Shown here: in pieces, positions 1 through 5,438 of the stretch
How the letters are laid out: every line of letters starts with the position of its first letter
How positions within the stretch are numbered: the stretch's first letter is position 1
From: Christensenella sp. UBA1431
Lineage (GTDB): Bacteria; Bacillota; Clostridia; Christensenellales; UBA1431
Assembly (NCBI GenBank): GCA_002329665.1
Contig: DCTV01000047.1
Span: 2,384 to 9,704 of the forward strand
DNA: 7,321 nt
Direction of reading: 5' to 3'
Translations under genes and position numbers: made by a program
The notes under the pieces: generated by a model
Seen by the model: only the letters and a program-made list of their open reading frames with translations
What the model was told of the DNA's origin: nothing
Databases searched by the model: none

Positions 1-253
1 AGCTGACGAAATACTGCCCGCCGTATCGCGCGATCTCCAGCCACGAATAGTCCTGGTCGAGCGCGATGCTGCCCTTTAGCCACGTCTGGGCCTGGAGCGT
101 GTAAGCGTCGTAATCGCTGTGGGCGAAGATGTCCAGCCCCAGGCCCCACGCGATAAACAAATAAACGAGCGCGACCGCGAAAAACCCCAGCACCAGCGAG
201 CGGTGCCCGCGCCAGTATTCCCTGTTCAGCAGTTTAAGATCCGCTTTAAGCAA
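1..253 (-). CDS. N-terminal part of a polytopic membrane protein, possibly a GT39-like glycosyltransferase (runs off the left edge)
   Basis: An open frame reads leftward from a TTG start at 253 and is cut by the window edge after 84 codons. TTG is chosen because GGGGAG lies 7 nt upstream and the ATG at 273 is in a different frame. The protein begins with about 25 polar, basic residues (including NREYWRGHR), then a hydrophobic segment at about residues 20-40 (LVLGFFAVALVYLFIAWGL), then an acidic extracytoplasmic-looking stretch with HSDYDAY, a WLKG motif, and DYSWLEIARYGGQYFVS at the cut. The pattern of a first membrane span, an acidic first loop and a Y-x-G-x-Y-[FY]-V-S segment resembles dolichyl-phosphate-mannose-like (GT39/PMT-type) membrane proteins of Bacillota. 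The family is inferred from the N-terminus alone, and the catalytic region is outside the window. That it is a real membrane protein gene is more certain than its family. It is divergent from the SDR gene. Confidence 0.6.
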   Translation of the reverse strand, partial: MLKADLKLLNREYWRGHRSLVLGFFAVALVYLFIAWGLGLDIFAHSDYDAYTLQAQTWLKGSIALDQDYSWLEIARYGGQYFVS

Positions 254-279
254 GGGTTCACTCCCCAATCCATGATTAC

Positions 280-308
280 ATTATAAATTGGCATATAATC
301 CCTGTCCA
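280..308 (-). promoter_or_regulatory. Promoter of the leftward membrane-protein gene
   Basis: Read on the minus strand, TGGACA (308-303, 5 of 6 to the -35 consensus) is followed after exactly 17 bases by a perfect TATAAT (285-280). Transcription should start near 273, giving a leader of only about 20 nt that carries the GGGGAG ribosome binding site of the TTG-started gene at 253. Confidence 0.65.
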
Positions 309-476
309 ACTTTTCCGTTGGCGACCGAAGCGCCGGGTCATCATGCGGGATCGGATGAAGCCCGGCTCCCGGCCGCAAAAGGACCGGCACTATTAATAGA
401 ACGATTTGCGCCTGTTTACGGCGGAATACTGCGACAAAAAGGCGGACATCCTACACAGAAAAAGGAGTTGTTATCC

Positions 477-1370
477 ATGCCCGGCACCACATCCACCTAC
501 CCGAACCCCACGATACCCATGCCCGGGAGCTTCCCGCAGCAGCATCAGGACACACACCCCGGCACCACCGACCCGATGCGGCCAAGGCCTATGACCGACA
601 ACCCGCAGTACCTCGCGGCGGGCAAACTCACCGACCGCATCGCGGTGATAACCGGCGGCGACAGCGGTATCGGCCAGGCCGTCGCGATCGCGTTCGCCAA
701 GGAAGGCGCCGACGTCGCGATAGCCTATCTGCAGGAGAGCGGCGACGCGCAGCAGACCGTGCAGGCGGTCGAGGCGCTGGGGCGGCGCTGCATCGCCATA
801 CCGTGCGACCTCAAGAACCACACCGCCGCCGATATGGTCATACAAAAGACGATGGACGCTTTCGGCCGCATCGACATCCTGGTCAACAACGCGGCCGTGC
901 AGTACACTAGAAACAGCATCGAGGACATCACGCCCGAGCAGCTGGGCATCACGTTCTCGACCAACGTGCTGAGCTATTTCCATATGATCAAGGCCGCGCT
1001 CCCCCACCTTAACGCGGGCGCATCGATCATCAACACCTCGTCCGTCACCGCCTACAAGGGGAAAGAGACGCTCATCGACTACTCCGCGACCAAGGGCGCC
1101 ATCGTGTCCCTCACGCGCTCGCTATCGCTGTCGCTCGCCAAAAACGGCATCCGCGTCAACGCCGTGGCGCCCGGGCCGGTATGGACGCCGCTCATCCCCT
1201 CCAGCTTTTCGCCTGAGGACGTAGAGCAGTTCGGGAAGGACACCCCGCTAGGACGCGCCGCGCAGCCTTTCGAACTCGCCCCGACCTACGTCTACCTCGC
1301 GTCGGACGACTCCGGGTATGTCACGGGGCAGGTACTGCACGTGAACGGCGGCACGATGACCGAGTCCTGA
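477..1370 (+). CDS. SDR-family oxidoreductase of the general stress protein 39 / YdaD-YghA type
   Basis: A 297-residue NAD(P)-dependent short-chain dehydrogenase/reductase, expected in the cytosol. The start is the ATG at 477, with AAAGGAG 9 nt upstream; the frame stays open to about 288 but has no convincing start there. Residues 1-50 form the Pro/His/Gln-rich N-terminal extension typical of the YdaD/YhxC/YghA subgroup. The Rossmann nucleotide-binding motif is TGGDSGIG (59-66), and NNAA (137-140) is the structural NNAG-like motif. The catalytic tetrad is Asn163, Ser189, Tyr202 and Lys206 (YSATK). The C-terminal PGPVWTP and VTGQVLHVNGG segments are standard for the family. Length fits the subgroup. 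The family is linked to general, osmotic and alcohol stress in Bacillus; the physiological substrate is unknown. It is a single gene ended by the terminator at 1466-1500. No sigma-B-type promoter was recognised in the 220 bases upstream. Confidence 0.93.
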   Translation: MPGTTSTYPNPTIPMPGSFPQQHQDTHPGTTDPMRPRPMTDNPQYLAAGKLTDRIAVITGGDSGIGQAVAIAFAKEGADVAIAYLQESGDAQQTVQAVEALGRRCIAIPCDLKNHTAADMVIQKTMDAFGRIDILVNNAAVQYTRNSIEDITPEQLGITFSTNVLSYFHMIKAALPHLNAGASIINTSSVTAYKGKETLIDYSATKGAIVSLTRSLSLSLAKNGIRVNAVAPGPVWTPLIPSSFSPEDVEQFGKDTPLGRAAQPFELAPTYVYLASDDSGYVTGQVLHVNGGTMTES

Positions 1371-1394
1371 TAGGGCTTAAAAGCGGCCACGTAT

Positions 1395-1454
1395 CCGGCG
1401 CTTGTCGGCTCCCCACGGGGTCGAACCCAGGCCGTTGCCGGCATGAAGCGCCGG
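1395..1454. other. Three-stem inverted-repeat structure between the SDR gene and the terminator
   Basis: A 9-base perfect inverted repeat (CCGGCGCTT at 1395-1403, AAGCGCCGG at 1446-1454) encloses two small hairpins: CCCC/GGGG (1411-1414 with 1417-1420) and GCCG/CGGC (1431-1434 with 1439-1442). The fold resembles a three-way junction in the SDR 3' untranslated region. On the minus strand it contains GGGTTCGACCCC, which looks like a tRNA T-arm, but no tRNA can be folded from it. The function is unknown. Confidence 0.4.
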
Positions 1455-1465
1455 TTCATCCAATA

Positions 1466-1500
1466 AAAAACCCGGCGCATACCGTTTGCGCCGGGTTTTT
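1466..1500. terminator. Bidirectional rho-independent terminator
   Basis: A perfect 14-bp stem (1466-1479 with 1487-1500) has a 7-nt loop and a GC-rich core (CCCGGCGCA). It is flanked by an A-run on the left and a T-run on the right, so it gives a U-tract in both directions. It lies between the convergent SDR gene (ends 1370) and flavin reductase gene (ends 1520) and should terminate both. Confidence 0.92.
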
Positions 1501-1519
1501 CGCCGTATCGCCCATTTGT

Positions 1520-2029
1520 TCACGCCTTTACGAGCAGTTTGGTCACCTCGGCGATATACAGGGTGTGGTGGTCGGAATCCGGGTAATGCTGTGCGTCGAG
1601 CGTGCCGTCGAGGAAGCACTCCGGCCTCAGGTCCTGCGCGTATAGCTTCCTGCACAGGATCGCGGCCTTTGCCTCCTTAAAATAGGGCGTGCCTTTTTCT
1701 TGAAGGAGGGTCAGACCGGAATTTTTGATCTTGTCTTCGTCCCTGCCCGACACCGACCCCATATACCCCAGCAGCTTCCTGTAGCCTTCGTCATAAAACG
1801 TCAGCGAGAACGTTTCCGCCCCGTCTACGATGGTCTTCGTAAAACGCTGCGGCCGGATGAAGACGAAAGCGACGTTTTTGTTCCACAGGCGCCCCAGGCC
1901 GCCCCAGGAAGCGGTCATCGCGTTCGTCCTGCCGCCCATCGTTGCCGCTATCAGCATCCAGTCCGTCCCGATGAGCCTGAACGGGCTTTGTTCGAATTCC
2001 TCGGGACGCATCTCGATAAATTCAGCCAT
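1520..2029 (-). CDS. Flavin reductase-like, FMN-binding split-barrel protein
   Basis: A 169-residue protein of the flavin reductase-like / flavoredoxin family, cytosolic, expected to bind FMN and act in NAD(P)H:flavin reduction or electron transfer. The family fingerprint is NAMTASWGGLGRLWNK (36-51), which shapes the FMN phosphate and isoalloxazine pocket, then VAFVFIRPQRFT (53-64) and ETFSLTF (72-78). A GSVSGRDEDK loop (91-100) and the C-terminal HHTLYIAEV strand (154-162) complete the barrel. Length is normal. The ATG at 2029 is supported by GAGGAGA 7 nt upstream. It is the last gene of the minus-strand run, lies 151 bases after thpR, and is closed by the terminator at 1466-1500. The intervening leader is strongly structured (see 2051-2154). 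The physiological partner cannot be told from sequence. Confidence 0.9.
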   Translation of the reverse strand: MAEFIEMRPEEFEQSPFRLIGTDWMLIAATMGGRTNAMTASWGGLGRLWNKNVAFVFIRPQRFTKTIVDGAETFSLTFYDEGYRKLLGYMGSVSGRDEDKIKNSGLTLLQEKGTPYFKEAKAAILCRKLYAQDLRPECFLDGTLDAQHYPDSDHHTLYIAEVTKLLVKA

Positions 2030-2050
2030 ATACGATCTCCTCTTATTGCC

Positions 2051-2154
2051 CGGGCGTTTCGCCCGTTATTCTTTTCTTTCGACGCCTGCAGCCCGCAGGC
2101 CGGCAACGGGGATGACTCGTCCCCGTCCGGGGCGAAATCAGGCGTTATGCCCCG
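2051..2154 (-). promoter_or_regulatory. Structured leader of the flavin reductase gene with competing stems
   Basis: The 151-base gap between thpR and the flavin reductase gene holds several strong stems. The largest is ACGGGGA/TCCCCGT (2106-2112 with 2120-2126), extended by CCGG/CCGG (2100-2103 with 2127-2130) across a 2-nt bulge. ACGCCTG (2082-2088) can pair with CAGGCGT (2139-2145), or its GCCTG part can join the local hairpin GCCTGC/GCAGGC (2084-2089 with 2095-2100); the two are mutually exclusive. CGGGGC/GCCCCG (2128-2133 with 2149-2154) is another alternative. A small hairpin, CGGGCG/CGCCCG (2051-2065), sits about 10 bases before the ribosome binding site. I match it to no known riboswitch class; attenuator, riboswitch or plain repeat are all possible. 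Confidence 0.4.
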
Positions 2155-2180
2155 TCTTCCAGCATATTCGACCGTTTCAC

Positions 2181-2708
2181 TTACGTCAACGGTTTTTCGT
2201 AAATCTTCGTGTATGTAAGCCGCCCGTCGATCCGTTCGGACTTCATCAGGGCGATACTCTCCACCGGCATCGCCGCACCGGGCGCGCGCACCGACGCTTT
2301 CGCGTCGAAGCCCTGAGGCACCGTCACCCTGCGCCCGAGGGTGATGTGGGGCGTATACTCCCTTTGTTCGATCCCGAAGCCCTGCGCCGTGAGCGCGGCG
2401 CAGACTCTCCGGTGCAGATGCAGAAGCGGCGAGGTTGGTTCCGCCCCCGCCCAGAAAAGGTATCCGCCGCGCCGCCTGAACCACCCGATGCCGCCTGTAC
2501 GCAACTCGAAGGGCGCGGCTTCTACGGCTTCCAACGCCCGGGCAGCCGGGTCCGCCCTGTCCGTTTCGCCGATGAACGCGAGCGTGAGATGCAGGTTTTC
2601 ACGGCGCGTGAAGTTCCCTTTCGCTCCGGCGGCCTTCAAGTCCTCTATCGTGTTTTCAAGATGGTCCTTCAGTTCCGGGCTGAAGTTGATCGCAACGAAC
2701 AAACGCAT
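2181..2708 (-). CDS. thpR: RNA 2',3'-cyclic phosphodiesterase / 2'-5' RNA ligase family protein
   Basis: A 175-residue 2H phosphoesterase of the ThpR/LigT family, cytosolic. Family members hydrolyse 2',3'-cyclic phosphate RNA ends and related cyclic phosphates, and can ligate 2'-5' bonds in vitro; the in vivo role in bacteria is unsettled. Both catalytic H-x-T-x motifs are intact: HLTL (40-43) and HITL (121-124). The start MRLFVAINF and the segment NLHLTLAFIGE are classic for the family, as is the late MKSERIDGRLTYTKIYE stretch (155-171). Length is normal. The ATG at 2708 is chosen because the conserved N-terminus begins there and GAGG lies 5-6 nt upstream; the frame stays open further upstream but runs into the DUF2971 gene. 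It lies 98 bases after the DUF2971 gene and has its own likely promoter, so it may be transcribed independently. Confidence 0.93.
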   Translation of the reverse strand: MRLFVAINFSPELKDHLENTIEDLKAAGAKGNFTRRENLHLTLAFIGETDRADPAARALEAVEAAPFELRTGGIGWFRRRGGYLFWAGAEPTSPLLHLHRRVCAALTAQGFGIEQREYTPHITLGRRVTVPQGFDAKASVRAPGAAMPVESIALMKSERIDGRLTYTKIYEKPLT

Positions 2709-2736
2709 GGCATCCTCGCTGATTCGTGATATATCG

Positions 2737-2766
2737 ATTATAACGGTTTTGTGCACGGCGGCGCAA
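2737..2766 (-). promoter_or_regulatory. Likely promoter of thpR
   Basis: On the minus strand a perfect TATAAT (2742-2737) lies about 30 bases before the thpR ATG, in an AT-rich patch inside otherwise GC-rich DNA. The best -35 is TTGCGC (2766-2761) with an 18-base spacer, which matches only the TTG of the consensus. The -10 is convincing and the -35 is weak. Confidence 0.5.
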
Positions 2767-2806
2767 CGGGCCGCGGGGCGTCGGCCGTATTCGGCCTTTC
2801 GCGGCT

Positions 2807-3670
2807 TCACGCAAGCGGGTCGACCGCCCGCCTGAACGCCCCGCCCACGCAGTACCGGCAGGCCGTGTTGTAGCTCACGAGGCCGGTATAACCGCTTTCC
2901 CTGCCGGGCAGGCCGTTTTCGCTTTTCAGTATCTCTTTTATCCTCGCTTCCAGCCTTCTGACCGCGTTCTCCTTCGCCCACGGGCCGAACACGACCGTCA
3001 TTTTCTCCACCAGGCCTTCGGGGAATCGCACCGCGACGGCGCCCAGCCCCCGGCGGTGCTTAAAATGCACGCGCAGCCTGACCTCGTTCTCGTAATGCCA
3101 CGCGTCGTTCTTGATATACCCCGTCATCCGCGCCGATTCGTTAATGCCCCTGAGCGACGGCGTCCCTTCCGTGACCCTGAGCGTCTCGTCGTAGCGCCTG
3201 ACCGTGAATTCCCCGTCCTGCGGCTCGCCTACATAGGCGACGTCGGTGAGCACGGCTTCGGACGGTTTCCCGGCCGGCTCGTACGTCGCGCCGTCCCCGA
3301 TCAGGTAGACCTCTTCGATGCTGTCGACCCATTCGTTCATCTGCCTGCCGGGTACTATTATGCATACGGCGTCCTCCCAGGGCAGCCCGTACAGCCCCCA
3401 CATCGCCATGTTCTCGTTCTGCCCGTAGGCGAAGCTCCCGATGAAGGTGTTTTTCCAGACCTCCCGGCTCCCCTTTAGCAGTTCCTGCCGGTCGTTCATC
3501 CGGTCGCCGCTCGAGAGGTGGAAATATCCGGAGCGGACCATCCCGATAAGCCCCGCGAAGTTCGTGTAGTGCAGGTAGTTCCTGTGGTTGCTTCCCTTCG
3601 CCCGCAGGTAGGCCCGCAATTCTTCCGGGGTTTTCACGTCCTTTATCGTACCCGGCTTCTCAGAGCCCAT
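2807..3670 (-). CDS. DUF2971 domain protein, possible ADP-ribosyltransferase-like effector
   Basis: A 287-residue soluble protein with the hallmarks of DUF2971: LHYTNFAGLIGMVRSG (33-48), RMNDRQE (57-63), an FIGSF strand (77-81), ENMAMWGLYG (86-95), CIIVPG (103-108) and, late, WHYENEVRLRV (191-201). The C-terminus carries a CRYC pair (271-274). No signal peptide or membrane span is seen. The ATG at 3670 has GGGAGGG 8 nt upstream. DUF2971 has no settled biochemical function, but members recur in accessory and abortive-infection-like loci. The opening H-Y-T strand followed by a G-L/I helix recalls DarT-like ADP-ribosyltransferases, with the late Y-E-N-E glutamate a possible catalytic residue; that is inference. 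It lies 67 bases downstream of the WYL regulator gene and is likely co-transcribed with it. Confidence 0.82.
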   Translation of the reverse strand: MGSEKPGTIKDVKTPEELRAYLRAKGSNHRNYLHYTNFAGLIGMVRSGYFHLSSGDRMNDRQELLKGSREVWKNTFIGSFAYGQNENMAMWGLYGLPWEDAVCIIVPGRQMNEWVDSIEEVYLIGDGATYEPAGKPSEAVLTDVAYVGEPQDGEFTVRRYDETLRVTEGTPSLRGINESARMTGYIKNDAWHYENEVRLRVHFKHRRGLGAVAVRFPEGLVEKMTVVFGPWAKENAVRRLEARIKEILKSENGLPGRESGYTGLVSYNTACRYCVGGAFRRAVDPLA

Positions 3671-3737
3671 CGTCGCTACCCTCCCGTGTCGATCGTCGCC
3701 CGCAACAGCCCGTTAAAATGACCGGCCGCGTTTCACG

Positions 3738-4715
3738 CTATTCGTACTGGGCCAAGACCCCGGCCGCGAGCGCCTTCATCTTTTCTGCGGCGTCCGCGGG
3801 CGACTCGATTTTCGCCCTATCCCCGAACCGGAACAGCCACGCGAGGAAAACGGGGCTGGCCTGTACGTTCAATGAAGCGGCGAAGTGACCGTCGTCCACC
3901 GCATACATTTGCACGTCCCTGCCGAATTTATCGATCACGTCTCCGGCCAGCGCGTTGTCGAACACGACCTTCACCGGCTCGTTGCCGCAGGTAAATGCCC
4001 CGAACGCGCGCTCGCAGTACCGGGCCGGGTCGAGATGGTCCAGAAGGGGCCGCCTCGGCGTGTCGGTCAGGGCGATACCTGCCATCCTGTCCACCCGGAA
4101 ATGGGCGAGGCCGCAGTTTCGCCCGTTATTGGCGACGAGGTAATAGTTCTCGTCGTGCCACGATAGCAAATACGGGCTCACGCAATGCGTTTCCGCCTGG
4201 CGACTGCAGCGCACGTTCCCGCCGGCGTACCGGTGATGTTTGAACCTGATCTGCCTGTCGCTCCGTATGGCTTCGTGTATTTTGTCCACGTTATGGCAGA
4301 CGCTCTCGTTCATCGTCTTCACGCGGCTAAAGACGTACACCTGCCGCCCGAGCTTTTTCGCCTGTGCTTTGCTGGTGAGGCCCTGAAGCTTTTTTATGAG
4401 GGCCGCCGCTTTTTTGCGCGTGATGAATTTCGAGCACTGAACGGCGTCCACAAGGAGCTTGAGTTCCGCCAACTCGAAGCGCCGGCTCCGTAAAAAGTAG
4501 TTGTGCGTACGGGTCTTCTTGCTCGCGATGTCCATCCCGAAATGCCGGAGGGTGTTGAGGTCGTCGTAAATGGATTTGCGTTCGGCACGGATGCCGTAAC
4601 CGTTCAGCTTCTCGATCATCTGCGGGAGAGTGATCGTGTTCTCCTCGTCGGTAAGCTCATCGAGCAGCCTCATAAGATACAGGAGCTTGAGCTTAGAGTT
4701 CGCGCGTTCGGACAT
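3738..4715 (-). CDS. WYL-domain transcriptional regulator (HTH-WYL-WCX)
   Basis: A 325-residue DNA-binding regulator with complete three-part architecture. The N-terminal winged HTH spans about residues 8-75 (ITLPQMIEKLNGYGIRAERK, then SIYDDLNTLRHFGMDI). The WYL domain spans about 140-225, with NYYLVA (190-195) in place of the eponymous motif and the conserved arginines in HFRVDRM (205-211). The C-terminal WCX segment runs from about 247 to the end. WYL domains bind ligands such as nucleic acids or nucleotides, and relatives regulate DNA-damage, CRISPR and phage-defence genes. The ATG at 4715 is preferred: GGAGG lies 5 nt before it, and the in-frame GTG at 4727 overlaps that site. With the DUF2971 gene just downstream, it likely controls that gene and itself. 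No convincing promoter was identified in the AT-rich 140 bases upstream. Confidence 0.93.
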   Translation of the reverse strand: MSERANSKLKLLYLMRLLDELTDEENTITLPQMIEKLNGYGIRAERKSIYDDLNTLRHFGMDIASKKTRTHNYFLRSRRFELAELKLLVDAVQCSKFITRKKAAALIKKLQGLTSKAQAKKLGRQVYVFSRVKTMNESVCHNVDKIHEAIRSDRQIRFKHHRYAGGNVRCSRQAETHCVSPYLLSWHDENYYLVANNGRNCGLAHFRVDRMAGIALTDTPRRPLLDHLDPARYCERAFGAFTCGNEPVKVVFDNALAGDVIDKFGRDVQMYAVDDGHFAASLNVQASPVFLAWLFRFGDRAKIESPADAAEKMKALAAGVLAQYE

Positions 4716-4891
4716 TGTACCCTCCACGACAGTATTTATGTTCTGAGGTAATTATTTTACATTGGCGCACATAATCCTTTATTCTTTTTCGAAACATTTA
4801 ATTTTTGTCTCGCGGCCGCGCGACGATGAGCAAAATTTTCAATTTTTTAGGGGCCAACCAAAATATGCCTCTGGCAGCGGATCAGGCCGAC

Positions 4892-4932
4892 AAAACAATA
4901 AAGGCCTGCCCGGCTGGACTGGCCATTATTGT
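4892..4932 (-). terminator. Probable terminator of tRNA-Glu
   Basis: About 20 bases after the tRNA 3' end, the minus strand carries ACAATAATGGCC (4932-4921) and GGCCTTTATTGT (4906-4895), a 12-bp inverted repeat with one mismatch and a 14-base loop, then a short U-rich tract. Position and orientation suit a tRNA terminator, but the stem is AT-rich outside GGCC and the U-tract is short. Confidence 0.45.
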
Positions 4933-4952
4933 GTCATTCGTTCTTTCCCATC

Positions 4953-5027
4953 TGGCACCTCCTAGGGGATTCGAACCCCTGATACCGCCGTGAGAGGGCG
5001 GCGTCCTAACCGCTAGACTAAGGAGGC
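4953..5027 (-). tRNA. trnE: tRNA-Glu, anticodon CTC, CCA encoded
   Basis: The minus strand folds as a 75-nt cloverleaf. The acceptor stem pairs GCCTCCT (from 5027) with AGGAGGT, with a G-U at the end pair. The D-arm contains AGCGGTTAGGA. The anticodon stem CCGCC/GGCGG encloses the loop CTCTCAC, with anticodon CTC complementary to 4992-4994. The T-arm is AGGGG-TTCGAAT-CCCCT, followed by discriminator G and an encoded CCA (4955-4953). CTC decodes GAG. The G discriminator agrees with bacterial tRNA-Glu. The gene stands alone, with its own promoter upstream and a probable terminator downstream. Confidence 0.97.
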
Positions 5028-5043
5028 ACATGCGACGATTTTG

Positions 5044-5073
5044 ATTTTACGATATCCCATGATCGTTTGTCAA
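5044..5073 (-). promoter_or_regulatory. Promoter of tRNA-Glu
   Basis: On the minus strand a perfect TTGACA (5073-5068) is followed after 18 bases by TAAAAT (5049-5044, 5 of 6). Transcription would begin near 5037, about 10 bases before the mature tRNA 5' end. This is the strongest promoter in the window. Confidence 0.85.
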
Positions 5074-5105
5074 GTGCCAGGCATTTTCACACATGTTTTT
5101 CGTAT

Positions 5106-5131
5106 AAAAAAGATTCGCCGGACGTCCGGCG
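5106..5131 (-). terminator. Minus-strand intrinsic terminator built on a 16-base palindrome
   Basis: The perfect palindrome CGCCGGACGTCCGGCG (5116-5131) can form a 6-bp GC stem with an ACGT loop and is followed on the minus strand by AATC and six Ts (5111-5106). It has terminator form for transcripts coming from the right, although no protein gene lies on that strand there. It also insulates the tRNA promoter. Confidence 0.6.
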
Positions 5132-5138
5132 CCCAGTC

Positions 5139-5176
5139 AGGGTTGCGGGGACGCGGTCCCCCACCCGGGAAACCCT
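5139..5176. other. Nested hairpin
   Basis: AGGGTT (5139-5144) pairs with AACCCT (5171-5176) around an inner hairpin, GGGGAC/GTCCCC (5147-5152 with 5156-5161, loop GCG). It directly abuts the tandem repeats and belongs to the hairpin-rich region. Confidence 0.5.
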
Positions 5177-5251
5177 GCAAAGCCCTGCCCAAGTAACTCC
5201 CGCAAAGCCCTGCCCAGGCAACTCCTACGGAGCCCTGCCCAGGCAACTCCA
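5177..5251. repeat. Three tandem copies of a 25-base repeat
   Basis: The 20-base core AGCCCTGCCCARGYAACTCC occurs at 5181-5200, 5206-5225 and 5231-5250 with an exact 25-base period. Copies two and three are identical in the core and copy one differs by two bases. The GCAAAGCC that precedes copies one and two reappears at 5253-5260, as if a fourth unit began there before the sequence turns into a hairpin. There are no unique spacers, so it is not a CRISPR array. Confidence 0.85.
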
Positions 5252-5394
5252 CGCAAAGCCGCAGCTTTGCGTGGAAAGAGGAGGAGCAACGGAGCCCCCG
5301 CGCGGCTTGCCGCGTGGGGTGGAGCGGAGCGTTGCGACGAATCCCCGACGCGCGCAGCGCAAAGGGGATTACGAGCGGAGCGCAGTTTGCTCCG
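5248..5394. other. Cluster of four strong hairpins
   Basis: Four consecutive inverted repeats: TCCACGCAAAGC/GCTTTGCGTGGA (5248-5259 with 5264-5275, 12 bp, loop CGCA); an 11-bp stem with one G-T (5296-5306 with 5309-5319) ending in a CTTG tetraloop and itself enclosed by GCAACG/CGTTGC (5286-5291 with 5330-5335); AATCCCC/GGGGATT (5340-5346 with 5364-5370) with an inner GCGC/GCGC; and CGGAGC/GCTCCG (5376-5381 with 5389-5394). No U-tract follows the first three on either strand, so these are not simple terminators. A structured RNA or a REP-like intergenic element fits better. Confidence 0.6.
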
Positions 5395-5408
5395 ACGAGG
5401 CGATATTG

Positions 5409-5438
5409 TTGGATTTTTTATGGATTTCCATATAAAAT
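5409..5438 (+). promoter_or_regulatory. Candidate promoter of the adaptor/ABC operon
   Basis: TTGGAT (5409-5414) with TATAAA (5431-5436, 16-base spacer) or TAAAAT (5433-5438, 18-base spacer) lies in the only AT-rich patch before the adaptor gene. The leader would be about 80 nt. The -35 is weak. Confidence 0.4.
5414..5437. promoter_or_regulatory. Imperfect palindrome inside the promoter: candidate operator
   Basis: TATGGA-TT-TCCATA (5419-5432) is extended by TTTT on the left and AAAA on the right across one mismatch, giving 10 paired positions of 11 per arm. It fills the spacer of the rightward promoter and overlaps the candidate leftward one, as expected of a dimeric repressor site. No cognate regulator gene is adjacent. 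Confidence 0.35.

Noticed and set aside
288..476. N-terminal extension of the SDR by 63 codons from a TTG
   Set aside because: There is no ribosome binding site near 288. The extra residues do not resemble the family, and the ATG at 477 has a good site and the expected N-terminal extension.
471..1007. Minus-strand open frame antisense to the SDR gene
   Set aside because: It mirrors SDR codon bias, has no start context, and resembles no protein.
1390..1465. tRNA-like pieces on the minus strand (GGGTTCGACCCC and a CCGGC/GCCGG arm with a 7-nt loop containing TTC)
   Set aside because: The T-stem has two mismatches, position 33 of the anticodon loop is not T, and no partner exists for the acceptor stem. 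No cloverleaf can be formed.
2783..2796. GGCCG/CGGCC hairpin after the DUF2971 gene as a terminator
   Set aside because: It is only 5 bp and is followed by GACGCC rather than Ts on the coding (minus) strand.
2709..2981. Upstream extension of thpR by 91 codons
   Set aside because: It overlaps the DUF2971 gene and is low-complexity Arg/Gly-rich. The conserved MRLFVAINF start and the promoter lie downstream of it.
4762..4993. Small open frames on the plus strand across the WYL-tRNA gap
   Set aside because: They have no ribosome binding site, run antisense into the tRNA gene, and show no recognisable protein features.
5177..5251. CRISPR array
   Set aside because: The repeats are directly adjacent with no variable spacers, and no cas gene is nearby.
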